This document shows positions 22,186 through 34,500 of a DNA stretch of 64,000 nt, piece by piece. Source of the DNA: Pocillopora verrucosa (Eukaryota; Cnidaria; Anthozoa; Scleractinia; Pocilloporidae); contig NC_089312.1 in NCBI RefSeq assembly GCF_036669915.1, positions 14,175,289 through 14,239,288 on the forward strand, in the 5' to 3' direction. Under the pieces are notes generated by a model. It saw nothing but the letters and a program-made list of their open reading frames with translations, was not told the DNA's origin and ran no database searches. The first letter of the stretch is position 1. Each line of letters begins with the position of its first letter. Position numbers and translations under genes: made by a program.

Positions 22186-25100
22186 TCACTGCGTTTGCTT
22201 CTTAATTTCTTGGAGGTTTTTTAGAGTTTCAGCTATTCTCTGGCATTTTTTGACAATATCCTCAACCCCGCTGCTACTGCTGCTCCGCAATGCAACAGAG
22301 TACATCTGCTTGGCCATTTCCAGTCCTCCCCAGTCCCTACTCGACTTTCCTTTGTTCTTCAGCGTACTGTTAGCCTTCACAAGTTCTTTCAAAACACTTG
22401 TAAGACGTGATTCCAAAATCGGAACTAGGGTCCTTATCTCATCCCAAACGACTACATGTGACTCGGAACCTTCATCACCCTTTGCAGTCTTGCATTCACT
22501 CTCTTCGGAAACCTTTAATGTTCCCAAATATTCTAAAGCTGTCCTAGTCTGGCACAAATGCTCCAAAGCTGACTGTAAACTACGAATGGCTGCCGCAGAC
22601 CCACCGTAAGTGGTCACGTGATATTCACACATGGCGACCTGCTCCAAATGAATTCGAATCCTCTCACAGGGGTACCGGGTGGCATCGAAATACGCCACAG
22701 CCTTGCTGTAGTGTAACTCCGCTAGAGAGCGCGCTTTCTTCTTTGAGTGATCAACAGCCTTGAAAAGAAAAACTTTAATGAATATAGTTGAATGCAATTG
22801 AATTCATTAAAAGAGCGTATGACTCTCTTCTCCATGTCTATCTGGACCGTCAGTCAGACAATCAGTCGGTCAAACTTTAAAGGGGTTAAGTTCTAAAGAA
22901 ACTGTGTTGCTGCGTCGGTGGGGGATTATAACATAATGCTTGGTTTCATCGACTGAATTGATAATGTAAATTGGTCACCGTAAAGGGTTTCAAAGTTGAC
23001 GTTTCGACCGTTAGCCCTTCTTCAGGGCGAATGTTTGAGTCAGTCAAACAATCAGTTTGTCAGTCTGTCAAACTGTCAGTAAACCAGTTAACCAGTCTGT
23101 CGGCCAGCTAGCCGGCCAGCTAGCCGGCCAGCTAGCCAGCCAGCCATCCAGTTAGTAAGTCAGTCAAATAGTCATTCAGTCAGTATATCAGTAAGTTAGT
23201 CAACCAGTCAGCCAGTCTATCAGCCAACCAGTCAAACAGTAATTCAGAAAATCAGTCAGCCAATCAGTCCGTCTGTCCATCCGTTGGTATGGTCGATGGG
23301 CAAACCTCTCAATTCATCGAGCGACCAAAACATCGTTCAATCGGCCACCCAGTCAGCGATTTATCATTAAACAAGTTAATCACCGTAAGGAAAAACACAA
23401 ACAAGCTCACGACCCAAAACACTCATGATGCACCACGGGACGGGATCATTCATCTCCAGATTCATGCTAAGAACCTTCTCTTTCTCAGACAAAAATCAGA
23501 GTAACTTTTTACTCAATCTGACCTGGTTCCTATAAGAATTGTGGTAAAGAGACGCCAGCCGATGGTGAATTGAAGCTATCCGATGATAGAGCTGGTAAAG
23601 AGACCGGGGTTTAACGTGTGGCGTACTCAAAGTGACACTTTGTTCACACAGACGGAGTGCTTTCATCATCAGCTCAGTTACCTCCTGTTCAACCTAATGG
23701 ACATAACAAACAGAAGTCCTCAAACTGAAAAGATCGCCGCTAATAGGAAAACAATTTTAATCTCTCTTGAGAAACAGCGAGAGATGATCACGAGGAAGAG
23801 CTTCTAATGGACCAGTCATAATTTATCACTGATAACAAAACTGCGTTCTAAATTATCTTGAATTTCGCTGAATCTTTTATCTGAACATTTATTTTTGTGA
23901 ACAGTTTCTAAAAGGCCGAAAGCTAGCCGTGGAGCGATATTTATTTAATTAAAACAACCCTCTTACAAAGAATACGTAAGGCCCACTGCTTGCGTAAAAC
24001 TGCGGTTTTGGTTAAAGCAAGTGCAAATAACCGGCACATAGACTTTAAATGAGCTCTGGACTCACATGGACTGCACTAAACTGGATTTCGGACCTTTTCT
24101 GCGTCAACTGACGCTTGACTGGTACCGTCATAAAGGTCCGTTACCTGCTCTTGAGCATAAGTGGAAAGGGGTGCAAAATCTTGTAGGAGGGTCCCCATTG
24201 AAAAGTAAGAGCCCGATAACTCCCACGTGACTGTGTCCCAGACCTCTGGACTTTTCTTCCTGTCAGCCAAACATCGAAGAGCCTTGTTGTAGAACTCAAA
24301 AGCCTGTAAAGACAAAGGGGAAATTTTATATAGGGCAGTCGATTTGGTTCAAATAATCGTGGTAAAATTATGGAGAGAAAGAATGAGATATGATCGGTTT
24401 TAAGGTTGCAAAAAGTGTAAGGATTGTGTACATGGTTGCAGTTTGACGTTAAAAAAGGCAAACTCTTTAGATCACATCCACGATATCTGGTGCGAGAGGA
24501 AAAAAAACGCATCGCAAAGGATCAACAGTGCTTTTAGAATTAGCCGAACAAAAAAAGTTAAGGACTTAGGGCAGCAACAGGTGACAATGCAACAAGAATC
24601 ATAATTAAGGTCAGTTAGAGAGCACTTCGTAACCTGAGTACAGCGCGGATCTTCGTGAGGGTGAAAACAATATCGAGCAGTTGTCACGTAAATGTCCTCT
24701 ACACCACATTCAATTAAAAACTGCCCATGTTCTATACTCTACTGTACAAGGTTAATACGATTAGGCTGGAAGGTAAATGAAAATGTCATGCAATTTTCAA
24801 CAGAGTATCGAGAGTGACCTTGAATTACTTGGGTTTTGCTTCACTTTGCTTCGTGATCGGTCCAAAGAGTTCGTGCTACTCTCTCAACCAATCAGATGCA
24901 AAACTAAGACCAATCTCAACTTGGTCACTCGCGCTTTCCCGCGCTTGACGCAGGTTACCTTCTTTTACTTTAAGTTTTCATTGATTATTGATGATGTCAA
25001 CCTTTTTTCTGATTGGTAGTTGTGATCACTGGTGTTGCTTTTATAACGCTCCAACAGTGTTACTTTAAGTAGTATTGGCAATGCCAACAATGCTCGTATA

Positions 25101-28100
25101 TCGTATTGTTAATGTAAAGTACAGCGTACCGTGACAAATTTGGTAACTGTTTTCGCAATGTTAAAGTTGAATTAGGTAACTGAATACATAAAAAAAGATC
25201 ACTGTCAGTATCAGTTCAACTGCGCACCTACCCCTCCCGTAACCCAAAGTTGACCCTAACTTTCTATCCGTTGACTGCTGTTGGGTCTGTGAAGGGGTAG
25301 GTGACGGAGCAGTTGTTGAGATTCTGACATTAATCCAAAAAACGTAACAAAATACGTTGAAATTGGCCGGGTTTATGAAACACCGTCTCTCATGGTGAAT
25401 GTCAGCTCAAGAACTGGGCGGACCAACGTAAAAGGCGAGGAATAAAGACAATATCGAACCTTGTTAAAATATCCTCTCTCCTCCTGAGTGAACTCTCCCC
25501 TTCTTCCTGTCAGCTTGGTTTCCACGCCTCCTACGGCCTGGGCGCATAGCCGCATTAGACGGCCTAAATTAGACAGCAATAACGCCTTGTTTGCACTGAA
25601 GATTAAAAGAACAGGAAAAGCGGTTGAAATAACAATAAAGGAGTAAACGGATTAGTTCATTTTCTCAAAATGGCAAGATACAAAAAGCATACACAAGAAA
25701 GATTATTGTAAACTAATGTCATTTGAGCCGCTGATTAAAAAAAACAGAGGTTGAATGCTTCTTTAGGAGCACTTCCTTAGCCGAAAACATATCCAGTATG
25801 GTTTTCGCTTCTCGGTCCTGAAGAAAGTATAAAATTTTATGAGAACTTTACTTTACAACCCTAGGGTACCCTGGAAAACGGGCGATTTCTTTCATTGTTT
25901 TGTATGTTTGTTAAATTTTTAACGTTTTTCAGGAGAGCAGAAGTGAGCGAGAAGCGAGCGGTTACGCAAGAGATTCCGCAAAAAGGAAACCCCAAAAAAT
26001 TGCTCCTCCACTGCAGGTTACCTCACGGGAGACCAGCATGCCAACAGTGAAGTCAAGTACCCACCCTCTAACAAGTTACTTTTTTACTTGCTCATTGGCG
26101 TCAAATACATGAAAAAAGAACGAGAAGACTATGGAATCGTTCTGATCCTTTCGACCCCGCTCCCGTCAAGCCCATAACTCTGCTTATGAATCTCATTTGT
26201 TTTTGGAAACACTCCTGGAAACACTCCTGGAAACACTCCTACGACTCCAACTCCATCGCCAGTGAAGACAAGCCTTTATATGAGTTTTTTTAAACAACAT
26301 AATATTCAAAACGAACCTGTCATCTGTTACATCAAAAGTGCGAATACCGCTGTCGAAATTAGAGAAGCTTTTTTTCCACAGTTCTCGTTCCTCATTGGAG
26401 GGTTCTGAGCTGCTGTCCAATAGGGAAGCAGCTTTGTTCATATAAAACACGCCCAACTCGTTTTTAACGTTCCCCAGTCGTCTTGTTAAGTTTACCACCA
26501 GCTCCACTTTGGTGTCTGTCGTTGCGAGTTGAAGGGCGGCGTCATATAAGCTAACACTAGGGATGATCAAACAACAAATTGAATTTCGGAACCCAACGAG
26601 TACAATGCAACAAATCTCTGAGTTTGACGACCTATCAAACTCACAAACATAACTTCATGGACTAAGGGCGTTTGAAAAGTTTTATGCCATGCCACGATCT
26701 GATTTCAGTTTTGTACGAATCTCACAGAAATAAGTTTAGAATCCCCGAGTTTTTGTGGGACATTATTCTCTAATAAAAACGTTCTAGGGCTTTTCAGGAA
26801 GACAAAGAAGCAAGAGAATCCTAAGTGAGGGTTTATGAACCGCCCGTTATGATAACCCTTTACACCTGAACATCAATGTCTGTATTCTCCCTACTCTTCT
26901 TGGAACATTTTCTTTTTCACTGAAAGGGAGAATTAGTTGAACAATCAAGAGCTTCTATGTTTGGTGATCATTTCCTATCCTCTCATGTCTTTAATGTTTG
27001 ATCCAAGGGTGATATTGAAGGGAGAAATTAGATGCTGATCACTCTTAGAGGTTAAAGGGTTGAGACATCCATTGATTGGTTAGCAAACTTGCCTCTTCAG
27101 TAAATTTTTCTCCACATCTGACACAAACTTAACACTAGTAGAATATTCAACTTGACCGGAAATGCACTCCTCGGCCGCATCGCAGATGAAAACATCTTCT
27201 TCGGATTTAAAACGATAATCTTCCTGATGGACAGCTAAATTCCCTTGACAATTGGCCAACATCAGATAGGAGTCTCCGCACACAAACTGTACCGAGATCA
27301 GCAACTGGTCGCCTAAATATGTAACAAGAAACTTTCTTGAACAATGTGACCCTGACTTATGCCATAGGCAACTGTCTTGTGCAAATTAAGCACTGCGTTA
27401 AGTTGAGATCCGAAATAAACCAACAATTTTAATCGAAATAGGTACTTAGCAACACAATATATCTCTTCATGACCGCAAAATCTCAGTAGCACCCATCGCT
27501 AAGTGGCTCTGCTCTTTGATTTCCGCAAGAGAAAAACATGAACATCTCTCATACAATTACGTTCTATTTACTCTTCATTTTTTGGTTACCAGCATTCTCT
27601 CAATTTGCACAGGAGCCCCAGGGCACTTACCAATAGTCAGAACTAGCCAAACAGTCCACTCGTTTTGGTGATTCTGTCAATAATTGCAATTGTCCGGCTA
27701 AAAAATTCAAATACTGTATGTCTGAGCTTTGTCAAGCATCAGGGTAAACTCTAACAAAAACTCCCATTCACCTTACATTTTTTCATTCTAACGTATCAAC
27801 TGGCCCTGAATATAAGCTCTACAGGACGCGCGTTTCTCTGCCCGCAGGAAAATTTGAGCCAAGTCAAGGAGAGGTTTACCACTTGCCCTCATCATAAGTG
27901 CTAAAACCGCTGGCAGACCTCTCGCAGGCTCGCGTTTCTTAAGGCCTCACACTTTTCAGCGGGCGAAGAAACACTGGTGCGGAAGCGCTGATAATGAGGG
28001 CCTGCTCGAAAGCTAAGGGCTCCTAGCTACATAGAAATTTAAAAAGTTACTTTGCTCTTCTTTTAGATTCATAAAAGGCAGTGTCTGGCCAACCTTCAGA

Positions 28101-28557
28101 AACTGTTGCTGACGTAAAGCGATCTAGGAGTGTAAGGTAGCTCGTTACCTTTCTTGTTCTTTGGCTCCACACCAAAAATCTGAGAAGCCTCTAGACACTT
28201 AAATGCAAGTTTACAGTTCTTCAGACCGCGGCCAAACTTGCCGTTTGAATTAAAAGTACAGGCCAGCGAGTGATAGACAGACGCCGCTTTGTGAAACAAT
28301 AAGCCAGCCGTCCTTGCTTGCCAGCGCACCGGCCTTCTAAGGACAAGAGGAGTTTTCTCCCTCTTATGCAGACAAAGGTGTTTTGAACTAGTAGGAACAA
28401 CTGCTTGGGGGGATTTAGAGCTCGATACCGCGTCACTTCTAGGAGACTGGGATGGAGATGGGGCGCCTTCGGAAGAGGAGCTGTCATCGGTGGTACTATT
28501 AAGGACATCCCCTTGAGGGCTGCTTTCTGACAAATGCTTTTTGACACACGAAAGGCC
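22186..28557 (-). CDS. EDRF1: EDRF1 exons 21-27 (C-terminal TPR-like part)
   Basis: Exons in transcript order: 28557-28149 (GLSCVKKHLSES, Ser/Pro linker, then FHKAASVYHSLA helices), 27312-27093, 26556-26317 (LGNVKNELGVFYMNKAA), 25595-25460 (LGRLMRLCAQA), 24303-24145 (FYNKALRCLADR, DTVTWELSGSYFSMG), 23693-23523 (VEQEVTELMMKALR, IHHRLASLYHNS), 22758-22186 (terminal, LAELHYSKAVAYFD to stop). Exon 22 ends AAGAG|GCAAGT, a GC donor, giving an AG+T serine codon with exon 23; the neighbouring GTTTGC does not keep the phase. The helical repeat pattern is regular (A/G-x-Y-F/Y), as in TPR arrays. Confidence 0.9.
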
Positions 28558-31500
28558 CTATTACGTGGAACGATAGAGAGAGAGAGACCATGATAACGTA
28601 CCTTTGCAAGTCAATAACGTAGGCATGCGTAGCATGCGAGAATTATTTTTTTTGGCTGAGTGGGTTGAGATGGGACAATTTTATTCGTAGAAAAAGTCAA
28701 AACGCGGAAGAATTGCATGGAAAATTCACTATCAGTAGCATTGAGTTCCCTGTGAATTTTTTTCAGTGGGGTTGAATAATGTGGTTAGACTTAGTGTTAA
28801 AATGCTGGTTGTATACAAGCAAATGGCATGTGATGGAGCGAAGTCTAATGTGGCAAAATGGAATCTGATTGGTAGAATAAAGTTAAAGCAGGTGAAAAAT
28901 TGTCTAATGTTCATGTAGTGCAATGATTGGATATGTTCTGATTAGACTATGGACGTTGTTTTCATGGTATGTGATGGAATGTAAGTTGTTTGGCGTGTAC
29001 GCTGTGAGAAAAGGAGCAGAAAAACACGTCTTAACTTAAAAAAGATACAAGAAAAGTAAGTGCGAACCTTTCATATCACGATAAATCTCGACTTCACTCG
29101 ACGAGGCTCTTGCAAAGGCCATTATCATAACGCTTACCAACTGAGCCCAAAATTTCTGGATGAAGTCATTCTTTGTGCACAGCCCCCTGATTCCATGACA
29201 TAATTTACAAGAAAACAATACCCAAACGCTGTGATTGGTGTACGATATCCAAATGCTGCGAAATTATTGTTGCGAGATATACACCCTAATGCGGCAATCT
29301 GATTGGTGTGAGATACATACCCAAATGCGGCAATCTGATTGGTGCGAGATAATACCCTTATGCGGCGATCTGATTGGTGCGAGCAACTCTACACGCTAAC
29401 AAAGAGTTATTTTTTTAATTTATAAAACAAAATAACTGAAAAATAACTCAAACATCGAAGTGAGTAGATACGAGTGATAGCACCAGTTTTGAGCAATTTC
29501 TGGCCATTTAACTTCCGATAACATCTGAACAAGTCAAACAAAATCTGCCCGTGAACAGCAGGTTATTTGAGATTGAATATACACTTTTGATAGCCTGCTC
29601 TTTTGCCGTATTCTTTTCAAACATTGAAATACTTAAATAGAACACTCCAGCGCTCCTATTCCTGAGGGCACTCCCTTCTTCCCGATGTAGTGTTAAGGAC
29701 AAATGAGTCTCTGAACAGCTAAGACTGCAAGAAAGCTTACCTTTACGATCTGCGACAGAGCCACTTTACACCTTTCTTCCACGTTGCTAGGTAATGGCTT
29801 AGAAACCTGTATGATTGGAAAAAAATCTCTTTTTCAGAAATGAAAACGGAACTTTCTCAGAAGTTAGAAAGTAAAATGTTAGAGATGCTCATTGTCAAGT
29901 CTTATTCCAGCAGCTGTTATCACTTTAGCGCTTCCCGTCCCCGCCTCCTCAGTACGCAAACCACCTTGGGAAAAGGTTTGTTGTCTCGGCAGAAAAGCTC
30001 ACGTTACATTATGTTTTCAGAGGAAGAAACGTAGCCCTGAAAGCTCATATGGCTCACCGTCTGTTTAGCCTTGGCGCAGGCTCCCGTGTGTGGAGTACGC
30101 CTTACGGCCTTTTTCCGGGCACAGCCACCTATGAACCATCGGCGGCTGCTTATGGAAAAAAGCTGTTAAAGCCTCTGCTCCGACTAAAGAAAATATCTAA
30201 TTGTTACTTTGCAGAGAACGGCTAGAAAATACACGAGCAGAGCTATCGTTCTCCTCGTAAACCCTTTCAAGTTTTTTCTTGCCGATCGCTTTGCCATCGA
30301 CTTCGTAGTTTGCTCAATATACCGTAACAAAACAGCCAGTAGGACTACCATGCAGCTAGTACCTTAATCCAGTCATCTTGTTGTGTTATGGGAGTCGATA
30401 GTTTCGTCACGTCGAGCGACTGTAAAATAGAAGAACATAAAATACTCACTCAGATTTGGCGGGAAATAAAAATTGCAACGGGTTATTTTGGGCAAAGTGG
30501 TCATGTCTTGTACGTTGACAGCTAAGGAGAAGAGAGTGAGCCGATAGCAAGGACTTGAAACTTCACGCGAGGAATAGGCGAATATTTCCCAAAAACATTG
30601 CCTTACTACGTTAATGCTGAATGCGAATAACGAAGGAAGAAACCTTAACGTCCTATGGAGGACTTGATTAAAGTCTTACCTTCAGGGCCGTAATAGTTTC
30701 TCCGTCACTTTGTCCAGACCATTCATCAGAAGGGCTAGCCTCAGAGTTATTTTCCTCTTCATCGCCTTCCGGGTCATCGGTTGTGTTTATGGCTGGCAGG
30801 GCGTGCACATCATCGGGGGAGTACAGGTCGGATAACAAAAAGCTTGCTGATGAGAAAATCTGGCAAAACACACATGCCAAACGTATCACAGACCTATCAT
30901 GCGTAAGGCAGTATTGGCTAGCGCGCTTTTCGATTGAGTGTCGAAGATTTCGAGTTACTATAAGCGTCTCACATTAAGGAGTTAGGAAAATGTTTATGAT
31001 TTGAACTGACTGAAGCATTCTTAACGCCTGTAATTTATTTAAATGGAAACTCAACTTCTATTTTTACGAAGGACACAGAGTAACGTAAATATCTTTGTAT
31101 GCAGTTAAAGAAACACCACATGAAAAATAAGATGATTTGAAAAGTTGCACAGGCTCAGAATAAAGATGGGTGAAAATAGATTACCTCGGGATATGTTTCA
31201 TTGTCCAACAAAAGGAGACAGTTATTGAGCAGCTGGCGAACCGTTGATTGTTCCCTAAATTGACAAAAAATGGAAACCAATCTAAGAAATAATTTAAATA
31301 TTCAACAGAGTCTTCAAGTTGGGGATCAAACTTTACTCCGAGCGACCAACGAATGCTGACGTCCGAGCCAACGTGATTACGGCAAAGGAATAAATCAGAT
31401 TTCACAACTCAAACTCTACAGTGACATGCAATTCTTCCCTTGATTCTGATGCCTTCCCTTCGTCCAAGAAGTCAGAGTATTATTCACTATCACCAGCAAC

Positions 31501-34500
31501 AGACATTAGGATCAAAATCGTTTTCCTTAACCCTTTGACTCCCAGTAGTGATTAACATACAACTTCTCCTTATGATATATCTATACATTATCCAGCAAAC
31601 AGGTAATGAGAATACTCAGACTTATCATGTCAGAGTTTTCATCTTGATCTAACACCAAATTCTCGTCACTAACTTACTAGGAAAAGTGTAACAGCTAAAG
31701 AGGAGAATTAACAATCAGATCTCGGGAGTTCACGGGTTAAAACGAAAGTAAAGGAGGAGGGCGAGGTGGGTATTGGTAAACGTCTTGCGGTTTACATGCT
31801 TGAATTGGGTCTGATGCACGAAATATGATATGATAAAATCAAAAACTCGTTCACTGAATTGCTGTCCATCATCCCGACTACAGATCCTCTCTAATGGGAA
31901 CTCACTTAAAGTCAAGAATAGCCGACCAGAGCAAGTTTAACCAAGAAAAAACTGTTTCCTTGTGTCCATTCATTTAATGCGAAAGTCTACCAGTAAGACA
32001 AACTCGTTCCGTGACTCTCTGTTCTTCCCGCCCTTCTCTCGTTCCACAATTAGGAAGAAGAGAGGCCCTGGAAACGAAATTCAGTAAGCCTCGATTTGAT
32101 ACACTCGGCTCAGGGCCCTTGCTGTCGTCCAAAGATATCAGACGTGGGTTACTGTTCTAGCAAGTATTGCGTTCTTGTATCTCACTTACCCAGAACTCAA
32201 TGGTGACTGATTCATCATATTTTTAGCAACTCTGACGATTAAAAAAGTCCATCGATCAATAACTTACACCTTAACAATATTCAGGAAGAAAATCTTATGG
32301 ACCAGTAACTCGAGTGGTTCCATTCGCAGATGTTGTTTTGGTCTTGTCACGCAAGGCGTTCTTTCGCACCCCCTTACCAGCTCCCCATCCACCACAACGT
32401 AGCATTCGAGCACGCCCTATTACTGGCACTTCAGCACGAGCGTTTGTTAGCCCGCAGGATAGAGTGAGGCCTTGAGAAACGCGACCTAGACGCCCAACGG
32501 ACCCCTCCCCGACTCGTTTCCAATCTTCCTGCGGTTGGAGAAACGCTCGTCCTTCAGTTAACCATTAGGGCCTGCTCGCATTCTACCATTATGCATTGCG
32601 TGACAGGACTGAAAAACGTCTGTACAGGATATTGGGAGCTCTACGCGTCTCTTGACGAACATTTTCGTATAAGGTAAGGTCAGAAAGCGAAGCGTTCCGT
32701 GCGAGGCGCGACGTGCCGAGAGTGAAAGAAGAGCCAGGAACAACTATTGCTAGTAGCTACTAAAGCTAAAAAAGCCCACCGTTCGCAGTTTTCGTCTCGC
32801 GGTCGCGAGCCGTATGTATTATTAGACAATGAACAAGATCGAGTTGCGCGGCAGTTGTTCGGTTAAATAAACCGGTAATACAGTCACATTAAAGTTCTCT
32901 GTTCCCCGTGTAAAGGAGAGCAATTGACTGCGCTCTCCGAATATTGAACTACCTTTGAACATACTTGTTCATCATTAAACCGACAACTTGAATTTTGCAA
33001 TATTTGAGAAAATTCCAATATGATAGGCGGTAGTAGCTATACATTAAAACTTCTGATAGTTGATGGTAGCTAGAGAGTTCTGCGCAGGCATAATCCTTTA
33101 GATCGCGAACCATGTAAAAGCCTAATCTGTAAAATTTGACAATCGCGCCTTCCAGCAGAATAGTGCTTGTCGCAAGAACCCTGTTTTGGCGCTAAGAAAA
33201 TGATTAGGTAATACTGACCGGTAGAACAGCATAGCCACTGGCACAGTAAACAAGTTCTCTGTCTTGTCGTCCGTTCGCTGTGTAGTCAGAGGAAGGAGGA
33301 AAAAACACAGTCATGTTCATGTCAGAACACCATAAAACATGTATTAGTTTATTAAATAGTTGAGAAGTTAAGAAGTGTTCAAACATCATTGCTTGCAAAA
33401 CTAACAAATACTTCAATACCTCCTCAATGCACTGGGTGACACAATCTAACAAAAGGTTTGTAGAAAAAGCGACCTTTGGCTCCACAGAGTATAGAATGAA
33501 ACGCATGTAAAATCAAAGAGAAGGAAAACGAGTTTCAAGTATACGAGAGAAAAGGGGGTACACCAATAATCCAGAGCAACAATCCTGTCGACTTTAGTAT
33601 AAGCCTTTGTGGTTGACTGGTTTTCTAACTCTAAATAAAGATATAGTTTGTTTCTATGTTCGTCATAACAGGGTAATAATCCTTACAAATTCCATACCTG
33701 CTGACAAATTGATGTCAAGTCATACAACTTAATGACGTCACTGCCAGTCGCTATAAAGCAATGGATACAGTAAAAAATACAAAAAAAAAGGTTGTGAACT
33801 TGTATGAAACGATTGATATGTGTATGAATTGACGAAACAAAAACAATTAACCACAAACTTTTGATAGTTTGTTTCAAGATGGAGTTACTTCCGATGTAGA
33901 TCCGCATGGGAAGTGACTACACTGTGAGAAAAACGATCACGAACTTCTTGATCCATGGATTCATTACAACGGAGTCTTCTCATATTTAAAAATAGATAGG
34001 CTAAAAGTAGAACTTGTCCATTTTCTCCGAAATGTGTAATTTGGTGTAAAGGATTAACTGAAGCAAAGTTAAAACCCACTATACCCTTAAAAAGCCAATA
34101 GGTGTGTCCTTCACGGGTGCAGTTTGCCTTCATGAAAGAAAGGATATTTTGTGCTACATCTTTCACGACCTAAGGATAGAGAGAAGACAGGATTATGATA
34201 CAGAAGATTTCAAAGACATAATCAACTGAAAAATATAACAAAAGCGGCTACACTCCCAGACATAATTATTTGGGGCACTTCTCCAGAACAACGTCATTGG
34301 TGTTCTTCTCCGCCTCACTTCCATTCAATTTTAACATTGAGAGGGAGAGGGGATGCAGTAAGTATCCCAGCAAATGTGTCTGGGAGTGTAACTAAACATT
34401 CCGTGGAGTGCTCTTTAGAAGAACTCGGTAGGTTGGGTGGCTGTTTAAGATCTGAAGAGAAGACTTGTCACGCCAAAAAAAAAATTCCACGAAGCTCAAG

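Noticed and set aside
24777..25019. 80-codon plus frame antisense to EDRF1
   Set aside because: Falls within the family D repeat. Similar translations are expected from every copy and do not imply a gene.
28221..28547. 108-codon minus frame overlapping EDRF1 exon 21
   Set aside because: It is the wrong frame of a real exon. The correct frame is set by the acceptor at 28558 and by conserved residues on both sides.
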